From the NCBI RefSeq assembly GCF_023051145.1, contig NZ_JALKFS010000005.1, positions 3,303,733 through 3,367,732 of the forward strand: a stretch of DNA of 64,000 bases, given 5' to 3'. The stretch's first letter is position 1, and each line of letters begins with the position of its first letter. Below the pieces are notes generated by a model that ran no database searches, had not been told where the DNA came from, and saw nothing but the letters and a program-made list of their open reading frames with translations. Below, piece by piece: positions 1 through 10,854 of this stretch. The translations under genes were made by a program, and so were the position numbers. This stretch comes from Williamsia sp. DF01-3 (GTDB lineage: Bacteria; Actinomycetota; Actinomycetes; Mycobacteriales; Mycobacteriaceae).

Positions 1-1405
1 AGGTGATCGGATCGGACGGGTACTGCAGGTAGACCACCCGCGGTGATGGCCAGTCGGTATCAGGGCGGGAAAGATCGTCCGCGCCGGCGATGAAACGGGC
101 GGTGCTGCCGTCTTTGTAGATGGGCAGCCACTGCGGAGAGCCGGGAGCACGGTCGGCGCTGGTCTTCTGCCACACCTCGTTGGTGTAGGTCGGACCGATG
201 AACAGGGCGCCGTCCGCGCGGGCCGCGAGGTCTTCGATGCTCGTGAACGGCGCCTCGGCTCCGAAGGACCCCAGGCTCTCTCCGAAGACCACCAGTTTGG
301 GGCGCGAGTCCTCGGGTAGGACATGCCACCGCGCATACACCGCTTCGAACAAAGCCTGACCGGCGGCGCGGGCCCGTTCCTTGTCGACCAAAAACGAGAT
401 CGGACTGGGCAGGTACGAGTACTGCATGGAGGCCACTGCGGTGTCGCCGTTGTACATGTACTCCAGCGCGCTCACGGTGCTCTCGTTCACCCATCCGGTG
501 CCCGTGGTGGTTCCCACCGCGATGACTGCGCGCTCGAAGGCGCCCGCCCGCTCGAGGTCGTCGACGACCAGGTCGGCCTCGGCGCCGTAGCCCCCGGCTG
601 AGGCCAGTCCGGCGTATGCCCGGATCGGCTCCTGCGGCGATGCGTTGTTGAAGGCGCGCAGTTGCTGGGCCGACGGACCCGAGGACACAAACGATCGCCC
701 TTGCTTGCCGAGTGAGGCCCACGTGACAACGGACTCCCGGCTTCCCGACCGCAACGGGCTCGTTGGTTGCGCTGTCTCCGGGTCGGTCTCGTCGTTGATC
801 GCGGCAAACGATTCGTTCAGGCCTGACATCGTGGCGCGCACCACCACTCCGTTGAGAACCCCGATCGTCACGCCGATCACCAGAAGGACGGCGACAACCG
901 CGGAGACCGCGGGCGGAACGATTCGGTTCAGCACGGCGGTCACCATCGCGGTCACGCGGCGCATGGTCCGGCCGAGGGCGATGAACAGCACAGCGAACAC
1001 CAGTGCCGACACGGGCACCAGCACATAGCCGTATCGCGGGAACGACGCGGCCCCCATCAATTCTCGTAGTTCCCGTTGCCACAAGCCGAACCAGGCCAGT
1101 ATCGCCACCGTCCCGATCAGCGCGACGACGACGAGCGTCCGCCAGGCCCACCGTTTGAAAGCAGGCGATGATTCCCTGGCAATGACACGACGCAGCGCCG
1201 CCGACAGCAGCACTCCCAGTCCGTAGCCGAGGGCCACCGATGCTCCACTGACAACACCTTGGAACAGCCAACCCCGTGGAAGGAGTGACGGCGTCAACGA
1301 CAACCACAAGCTCACCAACGCCCCGCAGAGCCCGCCGAAGACGTACCGACGGGGTACCAGGCGACGCAGCATCGCCGGCGCCCTGGTCCCCGCACCATCG
1401 GCCAT
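1..1405 (-). CDS. Membrane-anchored alpha/beta-hydrolase (Abhydrolase_9 type), C-terminus cut by window edge
   Basis: Reading from an ATG at 1405 gives an open frame running off the window start, about 468 residues seen. The N-terminal ~190 residues contain several hydrophobic segments (after LVPRRYVFGGLCG; LVVVALIGTVAIL; VLVPVSALVFAVLF; VSAVVAVLLVIGVTIG), then a soluble domain begins. A nucleophile elbow GESLG lies near residue 375 in VVFGESLGSFGAE. This N-terminal membrane domain plus C-terminal hydrolase layout is that of the actinobacterial alpha/beta-hydrolase family with Abhydrolase_9_N and Abhydrolase_9 domains. The substrate is unknown; a lipid or cell-envelope ester is only a guess. 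The catalytic Asp/His would lie beyond the window. Confidence 0.85.
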   Translation of the reverse strand, partial: MADGAGTRAPAMLRRLVPRRYVFGGLCGALVSLWLSLTPSLLPRGWLFQGVVSGASVALGYGLGVLLSAALRRVIARESSPAFKRWAWRTLVVVALIGTVAILAWFGLWQRELRELMGAASFPRYGYVLVPVSALVFAVLFIALGRTMRRVTAMVTAVLNRIVPPAVSAVVAVLLVIGVTIGVLNGVVVRATMSGLNESFAAINDETDPETAQPTSPLRSGSRESVVTWASLGKQGRSFVSSGPSAQQLRAFNNASPQEPIRAYAGLASAGGYGAEADLVVDDLERAGAFERAVIAVGTTTGTGWVNESTVSALEYMYNGDTAVASMQYSYLPSPISFLVDKERARAAGQALFEAVYARWHVLPEDSRPKLVVFGESLGSFGAEAPFTSIEDLAARADGALFIGPTYTNEVWQKTSADRAPGSPQWLPIYKDGSTARFIAGADDLSRPDTDWPSPRVVYLQYPSDPIT

Positions 1406-1522
1406 GTGGTGACTTTAGCCTCGCGGCGCCTCGCAGCCTGCTCTCGGTCGAGATCGGCAGCTGCGCCGATCTCGACCACCATCTCGGGCCGCACCAGAGA
1501 TGGCGCGGACTAGGCTGAACCG

Positions 1523-2299
1523 GTGTCGCATCCGAGCCTGCTCTGCATCCACGCGCATCCCGATGACGAAGCGCTCTGGACAGGAGGTGTCCTCCTCCGG
1601 TGCGCAGAACTCGGCGGTCGCACGTCGGTTGTGACGTGTACGTGGCCCCCGGGCTCCGAACGGGCCGGCGAACTGCAGCGGTCCCTTCAGATATTGAATG
1701 CCGGTGCCCCGAGGCTGTTGGGTTACGCAGATCTCGGTGTCACCGACACCACAGAGGACTATCGCTCGTTCTGCGATGCCCCTTTTGATGAACTGGTCGA
1801 GTCGGTGGTCGCCCACATCCGCGCATTCCGGCCGGACACCGTGCTGACGTATGACCCGATGGGTGTGTACGGGCACCCCGACCACATTCAGACACATCGC
1901 GTTGCGGTAGCTGCGATCGGAGCATCCGGATATCCGCAGCTGTACCCCGAGGCGGGCCCACCCTGGCGGCCGAAACTCCTCTACCAGGCCACCATGCCGT
2001 TCTCGGCTGCCCAGCTTCTCTGGCCTGCGGTGAGAAAACAGGCGAACCGCCCGGTGGGGCCGCTGCCCGGGGTGCCCGACGAGGAGATAGATCTTTTCGT
2101 CGACGTGACCGCGTGGCTGCAGACCAAATGGGACGCCTTGTCAGCACACAAGAGCGAGATCGCCAGAGGTGGCGCAATGACCATGCTCGCTGCCCTACCA
2201 GAGGAAGTTCGCTGGGATGTCCTGCGAACCGAGTGGTTTCAGCGAATGGCGCTCCAGCCCGACGCGGAAGCCTTCGACGCCCTACGCTTTCCGTCCTAG
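1523..2299 (+). CDS. PIG-L family deacetylase
   Basis: A 258-residue protein starting at GTG 1523, divergent from the hydrolase. It opens with the zinc-binding AHPDDE motif (residues ~10-15) and has a second HPDH motif around residue 118, as in LmbE/PIG-L deacetylases such as MshB and Mca, which remove N-acetyl groups from GlcNAc-type conjugates. It is shorter than typical MshB (~300 residues), and its next neighbour on the opposite strand is recD rather than a mycothiol gene. I therefore keep the family name and do not assign it to mycothiol synthesis. Confidence 0.85.
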   Translation: MSHPSLLCIHAHPDDEALWTGGVLLRCAELGGRTSVVTCTWPPGSERAGELQRSLQILNAGAPRLLGYADLGVTDTTEDYRSFCDAPFDELVESVVAHIRAFRPDTVLTYDPMGVYGHPDHIQTHRVAVAAIGASGYPQLYPEAGPPWRPKLLYQATMPFSAAQLLWPAVRKQANRPVGPLPGVPDEEIDLFVDVTAWLQTKWDALSAHKSEIARGGAMTMLAALPEEVRWDVLRTEWFQRMALQPDAEAFDALRFPS

Positions 2300-2300
2300 C

Positions 2301-4150
2301 TCACTCGAGCCTGGTCCGTAAGCCGCTTGCGCGCAGCACTTTCCGATTCACACCGGCCCTGATGGCTTCTTCGGTGCCGACGAGCCGCACGCGAGCACTT
2401 GCCCGGGTGATGGCCGTATAGAGCAGTTCGCGTGTCAGCAGGGACGACCGCTCCGGAGGGATCACCACGGATACGGACTCGTACTGTGACCCTTGGCTGC
2501 GGTGGATTGTCATGGCATACACCGACGTTGCCGACACCAGCTGAGACGGATGCAGCATCTTGATCGACTGGCCGCGCGCGAACGCCACCATCGGCCTGCC
2601 GTCGATGTTCACCACCACCCCGGTATCTCCGTTGTAGATGCCGGTGTCGTAATCGTTTGCGGTCACCAGCAGTGGTTGTCCGGCGAACCACCGGCCCGTG
2701 TCGAAAGCCTCCTCCGGTGCGTCGATCCACTCGGTCGCCAATCGCGACCAGTATTCGACGCCCGACGTACCTTCCCGATGAGCACACAGCAGTCGATGCG
2801 AGCTCAGACCGGCCAGAGCCGCCGCAGCGTCCCCGGCCTCCGCGGCCACCCGCACTGCGGTGGCGGAGTCGACGACGTCGCGCCGCACCGATTCGAGAGT
2901 GTCGAACCCGACGAGTTCGAACTCGTCATGGCCGGCACCGAGGAGATCGATCACCTCATCGGCGTCGCCCCGGCGCACAGCCGCTGCCAACTGTTCGATT
3001 CTCTCTCCGAATCGGCGCACCCGCGTGAGACGGATCACCCCTCCGCCCAACTGTTCACGCTCCTCGACCGACAGCGCGTCGACGTTGTCGGCGTCGGGTT
3101 CGAGGTCATCGGCGACCAGACTGCTCAGCACCGGATTGGTCTGCTCGGTGACTGGCCTCGCGACCAGATCGGCGAGCACAGCCCCGGCATCCACAGAGGC
3201 CAGTTGATCGGGATCCCCCACCAGGACAAGCCTGGATTGGGGGCGCAACGCATCGAGCAGTCGCGACATCATCGTCAGCGACACCATCGACGTCTCATCG
3301 ACGACCACCAGCTCGTGAGGCAGCCGGTTCGTGCTGTCGTGTGCGAATCTGCTGCGGTTACCCGGCCGCCATCCGAGTAGCCGGTGAAGGGTGGTTGCCG
3401 TCAGATGCTCCGGGAGCCCGAGTTCGGGTGCCTGAGCGCGCACCGATGCCTCGAGTTGGGCCGCTGCCCGGCCCGTCGGGGCAGCCAGAGCAACGCGAAA
3501 ACCCGGTCCGTACTCGTCGAACATGAGGGCCAGTACCCGCGCAACGGTGTGCGTTTTACCGGTGCCCGGCCCCCTGCGATGACCGTTGTCCACCCGGCTG
3601 TTGCCAGGGCAGCCGCAATCCGCTGTCGGTCGGGACCGGCGTCGGGGAAATGCCGGTGAAGCCCCTCCGACAATCGCCCGGCGTCGAGATCCGGGTGCGT
3701 ACGGGCCCGGTTGTCGAGGAGCTCCCGGATCCGCTGTTCCTGCTGGAAGTAGCGACGGAGGTAGAGCAGCGGGCCCTCGGGCGTGTGTGCGAGATGGAGC
3801 GGCCTCAACGGTCCCGATGCCGCACCCGCCAGCAGAGGACTCGACTCGAGCGCTCTGACGACGTCGGCCGGGTCCGGCCACGGCAACGTGTCCGGATCGA
3901 TCCCCGACTCCTCGTCGTCGATGGCGATCTCGGAGAGCCGGTTGACCTCCACACAGACCGACCCCAACCGCACCGCGCGCACTGCCAGCGCGGTGGCGAT
4001 CAACACCGTCGGCTCGATGTCGGTCTTGGACAGTGCAGCAAGTCGTTGAGCCACATGGACATCGGCGGCGCTGAGCACGCCTGCCTGATTGAAGGGCACC
4101 AGTGGCGCAGCGGCGTTCAACACGATCCGCGCGTCTACGTCGGCGGTCAC
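2301..4150 (-). CDS. recD: Exodeoxyribonuclease V subunit alpha (RecD helicase), frameshifted in this assembly
   Basis: RecD is the 5'-3' helicase subunit of RecBCD. The start is taken as GTG 4150, overlapping the recB stop (GTGA). The N-terminal part reads in one frame to residue ~195, ending in TTVIAGG, and the remainder continues in another frame from PGTGKTHTVARVL. Adding one G to the five-base run at 3570-3574 restores the Walker A motif GGPGTGKT and one 616-residue protein. Downstream are VVDETSM (Walker B-like), LVGDPDQLASVDAGAVL and the C-terminal UvrD-like block TIHRSQGSQ. Homopolymer undercalling is the likely cause; a true frameshift would remove the ATPase. It is the last gene of recC-recB-recD. 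Confidence 0.88.
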
Positions 4151-7100
4151 GCGGCCACCGCCCTTCCGGCGATGAGGTCGGACACGGCGGCGATGAGGGA
4201 CGCGGAGGGCTTCCATTCGAACACGCCGCAGCCCGATGGCGTCTGCGGCCCGATCATCGCGCGGACGAAATGGTACTGAACGCCACCGAGGTGCACCGAA
4301 GGGTTGTAATCCTTCAATCGCCATCGTAGATAGCGGTGCAGCGCAACCGAATACAGCAACGCCTGCAGAGGATAGTGCGAGTGCATCATCTCCCGCGCCA
4401 TCGACTCCGGTGTGTAGTCCAGGCAGGTGAGGTCGCCGCGCGCGGTCCGGTTCGTCTTGTAGTCCACCACCACGAATCGATCGCCCGGAATCCGCAGAAC
4501 CGCGTCGATGCTGCCGGTGAGGAATCCGCGCAGCGGCGGTGCGGGCACCCGACGCAGCAGGGCGGGATAGTCGGCGAGCAGATCATCGGGCGACAGATGC
4601 TCCGCCATCAGGTCGCTGATGTCTCGCAGGGTCGGATCGGTCTGCGATCCGAGCGGGAACTCGAAGGTCAGCTCCGACAAGCGATCCTTCGAAGGTATGC
4701 GCGCGAGGGTGAGTTCGCGATCAGAGCCCAGAGGTGTGTGCATCACCGCGGTCAGCGCCTCGGCGAGCACATCGATGTCGACCTCCGCCATCCGCGCCAG
4801 CGCGGCCTCGACACAGCGGCGCCGCACTTCGCCCGCCAGATCGGCGACATCGGTGTCGACGGTCTCGAGTACCTCGTGGACAAGCGTTCCGAAGGCCGCC
4901 CCGAAAGGCAGCGAGTTCATCAGCGACACGTGTTTGAGTTCGGCAGGGCCTTCCGTGGTCGCCTCGGCAAGAGGTTCCACCGTCTGTTCGTCTGTCTTGT
5001 CCGTGACCTCGGGCTCGCTCGCCACGCCCGGCTGATGTGTACCCGCCACCAGCGCCGAATAGGAGGTGCGCCGCCACGTGCGGTCGATGACGCGGGTGAA
5101 GGACGCTGACCCCAGGTCGCCTGCCGACGGCTTCGGTTGCTGCCAACGGGGACTGCCCATTGGCGCAAACGTCGCCGGCTGCACGGTGACCACGTCGCCT
5201 GCCGCCTCACCCCATTCGGTGAAGAAGCGGGCCACCCGTGCATCGTCGGGTACCACCGGACGTGGTTCGGGGCTGGTTTTGTCGCGGCTGAACAGCAGCC
5301 TGTGAAGCGGCGACGAGCGGGTGGCAGTCGCAGGCGCCCACCACAGCACCACAGCGGAGGCAGCGCGTGTGAGCGCCACGTACAACAATCGCAACTCTTC
5401 CCCGTCTTCCTCGGCAGCGGCGGTGTCCCGGCGGGCCCGGTACCCGGGTGCGTCCTTGCCTCCGACGTCAAGGATTCGCTCTCCTGAGTCGTTGTGCAGC
5501 AACAGAGTTGTCGGGTTCGGATGGCGTGCTGCGTCCCAGCCGTAGGGCACATAGACGATCGGGAACTCCAGTCCCTTGCTGCGATGCACGGTCAGCAGTT
5601 GAACCGCGGCGGCGTCGCTGTCGAGACGGCGGCTCTGCTCGCCCTGATTGCCTGCGACCGGATCCTTGATCAGCTCGGCGAGTCGGCGCACGAGCGCGGT
5701 GAGGCCCAGCCCCTGCTCCACCACGGCACGGTTGCACAACTGGGCGATGTGGGTGAGGTCGGTGAGTCGACGTTCACCGCCGGTGATACCCAGCAGACGA
5801 CCGGCGATGTCGCGGCGTCCGGACAGATGCTCGTACACCGCCGCAAACCCGGCGTCCTGATAGACCGCCACGAGCTCGCGGATCATCGCGCTGATGTCCG
5901 CTGTCAGCTCGTCTCCGCCTGCATCGAGCTCAGTGGCAGTCCACCCCAGAAGCGGGGTCAGTGCAGCCAACCGGATTCGGGCCGTACGACTCGGCTGCTC
6001 CATGGCCTGCAACAACCACAGCCAGTCGAGCGCTCCTTGGGTGCTGTAGACACTGGTACCTCCCGCCAGCACCGACGGTATCCCCGCAGCGTCCAGGGCA
6101 CCTTGAATCATGCTCAGGTGTTTGTGATTTCGAACCAGAACTGCGACGTCTCCGGGCTCGACCGGCCTCGTCTTCCCACCGGTGACGTGGTCGGTGCCGG
6201 AGTTGAGCAGGTCGGTGAGGTCCGCGGCGACGTCGTCGGCCACCGCCCGGCGCAGCCGGTCGAGCACCGGAAACCCCGACTTGTTCAGCGGCCCGTGTCC
6301 CTTGCGGTTCAGATGGCGCAACCGCAGCGGGACCAGGCCGGGAAGTCGGGATCCGTCGTTGTTCGCGGTCACCTGGTGCACAACGATGTCCGGGCTACCC
6401 AGAGCTGCTCCGGCGTAGATCCGGTCCAGCGCCTCGATCAGTCCGGCGTCACTTCGCCAGTTCGTCGGAAGAGCCTGATGGTTGTCTGCGGCGCGTACGG
6501 CATCGAGGTAACTGAACACCTCTGCGCCTCGGAAGGCGTAGATAGATTGCTTCGGGTCGCCGACGAGCACCAACGTCGTGTGCCCGTGGAACGCGAGGCG
6601 AAAGATCTCCCACTGCACCGGATCCGTGTCCTGGAACTCGTCGACGAGCACCACCCGAAAACGGCTACGGATCCGTCGGCAGGCCGCCGGCCCGTGTGCG
6701 GGGTCGGCCAATGTGTCGCGCAGCAACATCTGAAGGTCGTCATAGTCACGCACATTGGTGAGGCGTTTACGCCGTTCCACCTCTTTGCGTACCTGCGTGG
6801 CGAACTCCACCCGCAGGTACTCGTCCGCCCCGGGTTCGGCGTCAGGCCCCAGCCGCGCCTGCCGCCCGAACACCGCCGCCCGCGAGAAGGCATGGGCGTC
6901 AAGAAGACTGAACGGCACCGCGTCGGTACCACTGAAGCGCCGCAGGTACAGGTCGTCGGTGACTTCGGTGATGAGATCGCCTACGTCCTCCACCAGAGTG
7001 ATGTCGTTCTCGAAGTCGCCGGCAAGACCGAGCCCGTCCAGCATGCGGCTGCAGAATGTGTGTGTGGTCGCGATGGTCGCCGCATCGAAGTCGGACAACG

Positions 7101-7446
7101 CAGCGGTCAACCGTTCGCGACGAACACCCACCTCCTCGACGCTGCCGCGGGCGAGCATCGCCACGAGGGGGTCATCGGATTGCGCCGCACGTTGCGGATC
7201 GGCAAGTGCCCGTGCGAGATCGGCCAGTCGCAGCCGGGTTCGTTCTCGAAGTTCAGCTGTGGCGAATCGGCTGAAGGTGACCAGGAGTAGTTCGGACAAC
7301 GGCACCCCGGACGCCACGTACCGAGCGGCCAGACCGACGATCGCGTACGTCTTGCCGGTGCCGGCACTGGCCTCCAATACCGTTGTGCCGCCGGGCAGCG
7401 GTCCGGTGATGTCGAAGGTGACGGGAGAAAGACTGCTCTGGGTCAT
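4147..7446 (-). CDS. recB: Exodeoxyribonuclease V subunit beta (RecB helicase-nuclease)
   Basis: A 1099-residue RecB starting at ATG 7446, one base from the recC stop; an upstream in-frame ATG would run into recC. Walker A ASAGTGKT is at residues 26-33, the UvrD-type motif LVDEFQDTDPVQWE near residue 268, LVGDPKQSIYAFRGAE follows, and motif V/VI TVHRSKGLEFPIVYVPY lies in the second helicase half. The C-terminal RecB-family nuclease motif VVDYKTNRT is near residue 997. The protein provides 3'-5' helicase and nuclease activity in the RecBCD complex for processing double-strand ends. Its stop overlaps the recD GTG, implying translational coupling. Confidence 0.97.
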   Translation of the reverse strand: MTQSSLSPVTFDITGPLPGGTTVLEASAGTGKTYAIVGLAARYVASGVPLSELLLVTFSRFATAELRERTRLRLADLARALADPQRAAQSDDPLVAMLARGSVEEVGVRRERLTAALSDFDAATIATTHTFCSRMLDGLGLAGDFENDITLVEDVGDLITEVTDDLYLRRFSGTDAVPFSLLDAHAFSRAAVFGRQARLGPDAEPGADEYLRVEFATQVRKEVERRKRLTNVRDYDDLQMLLRDTLADPAHGPAACRRIRSRFRVVLVDEFQDTDPVQWEIFRLAFHGHTTLVLVGDPKQSIYAFRGAEVFSYLDAVRAADNHQALPTNWRSDAGLIEALDRIYAGAALGSPDIVVHQVTANNDGSRLPGLVPLRLRHLNRKGHGPLNKSGFPVLDRLRRAVADDVAADLTDLLNSGTDHVTGGKTRPVEPGDVAVLVRNHKHLSMIQGALDAAGIPSVLAGGTSVYSTQGALDWLWLLQAMEQPSRTARIRLAALTPLLGWTATELDAGGDELTADISAMIRELVAVYQDAGFAAVYEHLSGRRDIAGRLLGITGGERRLTDLTHIAQLCNRAVVEQGLGLTALVRRLAELIKDPVAGNQGEQSRRLDSDAAAVQLLTVHRSKGLEFPIVYVPYGWDAARHPNPTTLLLHNDSGERILDVGGKDAPGYRARRDTAAAEEDGEELRLLYVALTRAASAVVLWWAPATATRSSPLHRLLFSRDKTSPEPRPVVPDDARVARFFTEWGEAAGDVVTVQPATFAPMGSPRWQQPKPSAGDLGSASFTRVIDRTWRRTSYSALVAGTHQPGVASEPEVTDKTDEQTVEPLAEATTEGPAELKHVSLMNSLPFGAAFGTLVHEVLETVDTDVADLAGEVRRRCVEAALARMAEVDIDVLAEALTAVMHTPLGSDRELTLARIPSKDRLSELTFEFPLGSQTDPTLRDISDLMAEHLSPDDLLADYPALLRRVPAPPLRGFLTGSIDAVLRIPGDRFVVVDYKTNRTARGDLTCLDYTPESMAREMMHSHYPLQALLYSVALHRYLRWRLKDYNPSVHLGGVQYHFVRAMIGPQTPSGCGVFEWKPSASLIAAVSDLIAGRAVAA

Positions 7447-7447
7447 C

Positions 7448-10400
7448 TCAGCGCACCGTCTCGGCATCGAGCAGCGGAGCCCACAGGCCGGTCGCCAAGG
7501 CACCAAACCTCGAAGGTTCGGTGAGAACAGCCGCATCCGGTGCCGGCGACTCGGACAGAATCGCACCGAACTCGGTGCCGTACAGGTACTTCACGTACAG
7601 GTCTTGGCCCTCTCCCCCGAAGTCGCTTTTGAAGCTCACCTCGGCAGCCTCGATGGCGAGTTCGACACCGTCGCCCCGGTTGCGACGGGTGGCATATTCA
7701 CAGGCCGCAGTGGTGGGAAGCGGCAGCGGCGCACGCAGGCCGGCATCGCGCATCGCGACCAGGTCACGGAGCGTCGCCGCGGGATCGGGAGGACTCTTGA
7801 TGTCTGATCGCGCAAGGCGGCCCCCGTACTTTCCCCGACCCAGCACCACAGCCGACCGATCACCCGACTCACTCGCCGACAGCGCCAGCAACGCCACCCA
7901 GGCCGCCACCCGGTGTTTCGGAGCCACTCGCGAGAAGATCGTGCGCACGACAACACCTTCGTGCACGCCGGGCACCGTACCGGACAGTCGTCGTCCACCG
8001 CCGAGCTCCACCGTGACATCCCTTGATTCCGAAGGCTTTTCGTGCAGCGGGGCGGCGGCGGTCACCAGGGACTCGACGTCGCCGGCGATACGTTGGAACA
8101 CCTGACCACCGAGCCGGAACGGTGGAAGCGAACCCCGCCGCAGTTCGGCGGCGCGTAGAGCGGCCCCCTCGACACCTGCCAGTCGGGACTGCAGCATTCG
8201 GTCGCCGATGGCCCACCGGTCGAGACCGTCGAGGTCCGCGCTGAACACATCGCTCAGTTCTTCGTCGTCGCCGGGCAGATACATACCCAGCCGCTGGCGG
8301 CAGAACGCCCGCATCGGATGTTCCACGAACGCGATGAGGTCGGCCAACTCGACGTCGCCGAGCTTCTCCGGCAATGGTTCCGGAAGGAACTCAGGCTCGC
8401 TGATCTGGATCGATTGTGCAGAGCGCGCACCGGCCAACGCAGAATCATCGAAGCTGAACGGGGCACCGGCATCGAAGTTGACGGGGTCGAACGCGTGCAG
8501 CGGGTGCGCACGCACCACCGTCGACCCCTCGGCCAGCATTGCGTTGGCCGAGTCGATCAACTCACCCACCGGAACGGCGGGCGGGCGACGAAGCCCGGTG
8601 ACCGGATCGTTCCCCGTGAACAGTATGACCAGGCGGTCGATGGCCGACATGGTGGCGTCGAGGAGCAGCTGACGGTCCTCACTACGGATGTCCCGTTCTC
8701 CCACACAGGGATTGCGGCCCATGATGTCGTCACCGTTGACACTTCCGACCCGCGGGAAGCTCTCGTCGTCGAGCCCGAGCAGGATCACCACTCGGTGTGG
8801 CACGGCCCGCATGGGCACCATGGTGCACACGGTCAGCTCGCCGGTACGAAAGTTCGCCCTGGTCGGTCGGCCGGCCAGACGGTGCGCGAGCATCGCGCGG
8901 ACGTCGGCCAACCGGACGATGGCCTGGCCACCGTGTTCGGTCGCGGCAGCCAACTCGCGGTGCGCCTGACTGCGCTGCCAGCTATCTGCCGACTTCACCG
9001 CCGTGAGCAGATCCATTGCCCTCGAAAGATTTTGGGACCACTCGACTGCTGGTCGCGGACCTCGGAGGGTGGCGAGTGAGTCGTCGAGTCGGCTGATGAA
9101 CTCCGCAAAGCGGCCGGCTAGGTCGACGTCTGCGCTGTCGACGTCGTCGAGCGGCAGCGCGGTGTCGAGCCAGCCGAGTTCACTTTCGTCGGCCGCCACC
9201 CCGAGCAGGATCCGGTCCAACCCTGCGCCGAAGGTGTTCTGCCCGAATCCGCCGAGCCCGAACGGCTTGCGTTGGTTGTCGTTGATACCCCAGCGCGCAC
9301 CTGATTCGGCGGTCCACTGCCGCAGTCGTTCCAGGTCGTCGTCGCTGAAATCGAACCTCGTTCGCACCGGTTCGCTCTCCGCCAGCCCCAGCACCTCGCT
9401 GGCCTTGACGCGCCCCCCGGCGAGCTCGAGCAGATCCGACATGACCTCGAGCAGTGGATTGGTCTGGCGCAGAGCCCGATCCGCGAGTCGCACACGCAAT
9501 TGATGGCCAGGGTGCACGTTGATCGATTGCCCGAATGACGCACGGATCAACGGAGCGTAGGTCTCCACGTCGGGGCACATGACGATGACGTCACGCGGGT
9601 CCAGGTCCGGAGCTTCCTGGAACATGTGCAAGACCAGTTCGCGGAGCACCTCCACCTGCCGGGCCGGCCCGTGACACGTATGGACCTCGACGCTGCCATC
9701 GGCCACCCCGACAGCGGGCAGGACCGCATCGGTGCGGATCGCGTGCTGCAGTCGCCGCAGGTGCGTGTCGACTGGCTCGTCAGCGCGGTGGTGGACATCT
9801 TCGTCCGCGATGTCGCTCAGCCGGACCTGGAGTTCACGCACTTCTCGCGAGAGCGACGCCACCAGGGGGTGCTCGATGAACCTGGCGTCGATATCGCTGC
9901 GGCGCACCTGCCCGTCGAATCGTGGCATCTTCTCCCACAGAGCCGGACTCGCGTGCGGCAGAAAGAGGTTGACGTCGCGGTGGGCGCCGAGTGCTGACAG
10001 GATCGCCAGCTGCTGGGTGGTGAGGCGGGTGGCCCCGAAGAGGGCGATACGCTCAGGCAGGTCGACCGCCGAGGCCTGTCGCCGCAGTGCCGTGCAGACG
10101 TCGTCGAGACGTTCCGGCGGGCTGGGTGCGTCGATGCGCTCACGCAACATCCGCCAGAGATGCGGCTGCCACCGCACGTCTTCGTCGAGCTGGTCACCCA
10201 CTCCATCGGTGTCCGAACCGGCAACCCAGTCGAGGATCATCTGGGGCCGGTGGGTGGCGTAGCTGCGGAACAGTTGCGTCAGGTGCTCCGCTGTCCCGAA
10301 CCGGCGTCCGACACGGAAACCGGGAGCTGGTGACGTGGTCCCCGCACCCGAGGTTGCGTCCCGGCCGGTCCCGGCGGCGCTTCGGTGCCCGAGATGCCGG

Positions 10401-10783
10401 GCGAGGATTGCGCACGCGGGGTCGTCGACTGCGTCGTCGATCACCCCGAGCAGCGTCCACTGCATGCGCGCGGGCGCCCAAGGATCGTCGTCGGGTCTGC
10501 CTGCAGCGGCGGTACCACTGACCTGGGCGACAACATCGTCGACCAGCGCCGACGGCGAGGGGAACGCGATGTTCGCCGCAATTCCGTCGCCATGGTCGTC
10601 GCCACCCGGCGCCCGGCTCGTTCCGAGGGTCAACGACAACTGCTGGGTCAGCCAGCGCTCGACACCCTGCGCAGGCACCGCGACCACCTCACCGGCGAAA
10701 GGGTCGCCGGGCGGCTCCGAGAGGATGCCGGCCAAAGCCGCGACCAGCGTGCTGGTGCGTTCGGCACGATGAAGTCTCAGCAC
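7448..10783 (-). CDS. recC: Exodeoxyribonuclease V subunit gamma (RecC)
   Basis: A 1111-residue RecC beginning MLRLHRAERTSTLVAAL, first gene of the recC-recB-recD operon. Family features include VPAQGVERWLTQQLS near the N-terminus, LFGATRLTTQQLAILSALG, the segment VIVMCPDVETYAPLI and VVILLGLDDESFPR in the inactivated helicase core. RecC is catalytically dead and holds RecB and RecD together while scanning for recombination hotspots in enterobacteria; in mycobacteria RecBCD mainly supports single-strand annealing, with AdnAB doing end resection. There is no insertion or frameshift in this copy. Confidence 0.96.
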   Translation of the reverse strand: MLRLHRAERTSTLVAALAGILSEPPGDPFAGEVVAVPAQGVERWLTQQLSLTLGTSRAPGGDDHGDGIAANIAFPSPSALVDDVVAQVSGTAAAGRPDDDPWAPARMQWTLLGVIDDAVDDPACAILARHLGHRSAAGTGRDATSGAGTTSPAPGFRVGRRFGTAEHLTQLFRSYATHRPQMILDWVAGSDTDGVGDQLDEDVRWQPHLWRMLRERIDAPSPPERLDDVCTALRRQASAVDLPERIALFGATRLTTQQLAILSALGAHRDVNLFLPHASPALWEKMPRFDGQVRRSDIDARFIEHPLVASLSREVRELQVRLSDIADEDVHHRADEPVDTHLRRLQHAIRTDAVLPAVGVADGSVEVHTCHGPARQVEVLRELVLHMFQEAPDLDPRDVIVMCPDVETYAPLIRASFGQSINVHPGHQLRVRLADRALRQTNPLLEVMSDLLELAGGRVKASEVLGLAESEPVRTRFDFSDDDLERLRQWTAESGARWGINDNQRKPFGLGGFGQNTFGAGLDRILLGVAADESELGWLDTALPLDDVDSADVDLAGRFAEFISRLDDSLATLRGPRPAVEWSQNLSRAMDLLTAVKSADSWQRSQAHRELAAATEHGGQAIVRLADVRAMLAHRLAGRPTRANFRTGELTVCTMVPMRAVPHRVVILLGLDDESFPRVGSVNGDDIMGRNPCVGERDIRSEDRQLLLDATMSAIDRLVILFTGNDPVTGLRRPPAVPVGELIDSANAMLAEGSTVVRAHPLHAFDPVNFDAGAPFSFDDSALAGARSAQSIQISEPEFLPEPLPEKLGDVELADLIAFVEHPMRAFCRQRLGMYLPGDDEELSDVFSADLDGLDRWAIGDRMLQSRLAGVEGAALRAAELRRGSLPPFRLGGQVFQRIAGDVESLVTAAAPLHEKPSESRDVTVELGGGRRLSGTVPGVHEGVVVRTIFSRVAPKHRVAAWVALLALSASESGDRSAVVLGRGKYGGRLARSDIKSPPDPAATLRDLVAMRDAGLRAPLPLPTTAACEYATRRNRGDGVELAIEAAEVSFKSDFGGEGQDLYVKYLYGTEFGAILSESPAPDAAVLTEPSRFGALATGLWAPLLDAETVR

Positions 10784-10854
10784 TGCACGCCCCCTCGTCC
10801 GCGGTTGTCAGGCCGGTATATCACCGCTGCCCGACATCGATCGTCACAGTGCGG

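Noticed and set aside
60..1307. 415-codon Arg-rich minus-strand frame at the window start
   Set aside because: The correct frame is the membrane hydrolase from 1405, with membrane segments and a GESLG motif.
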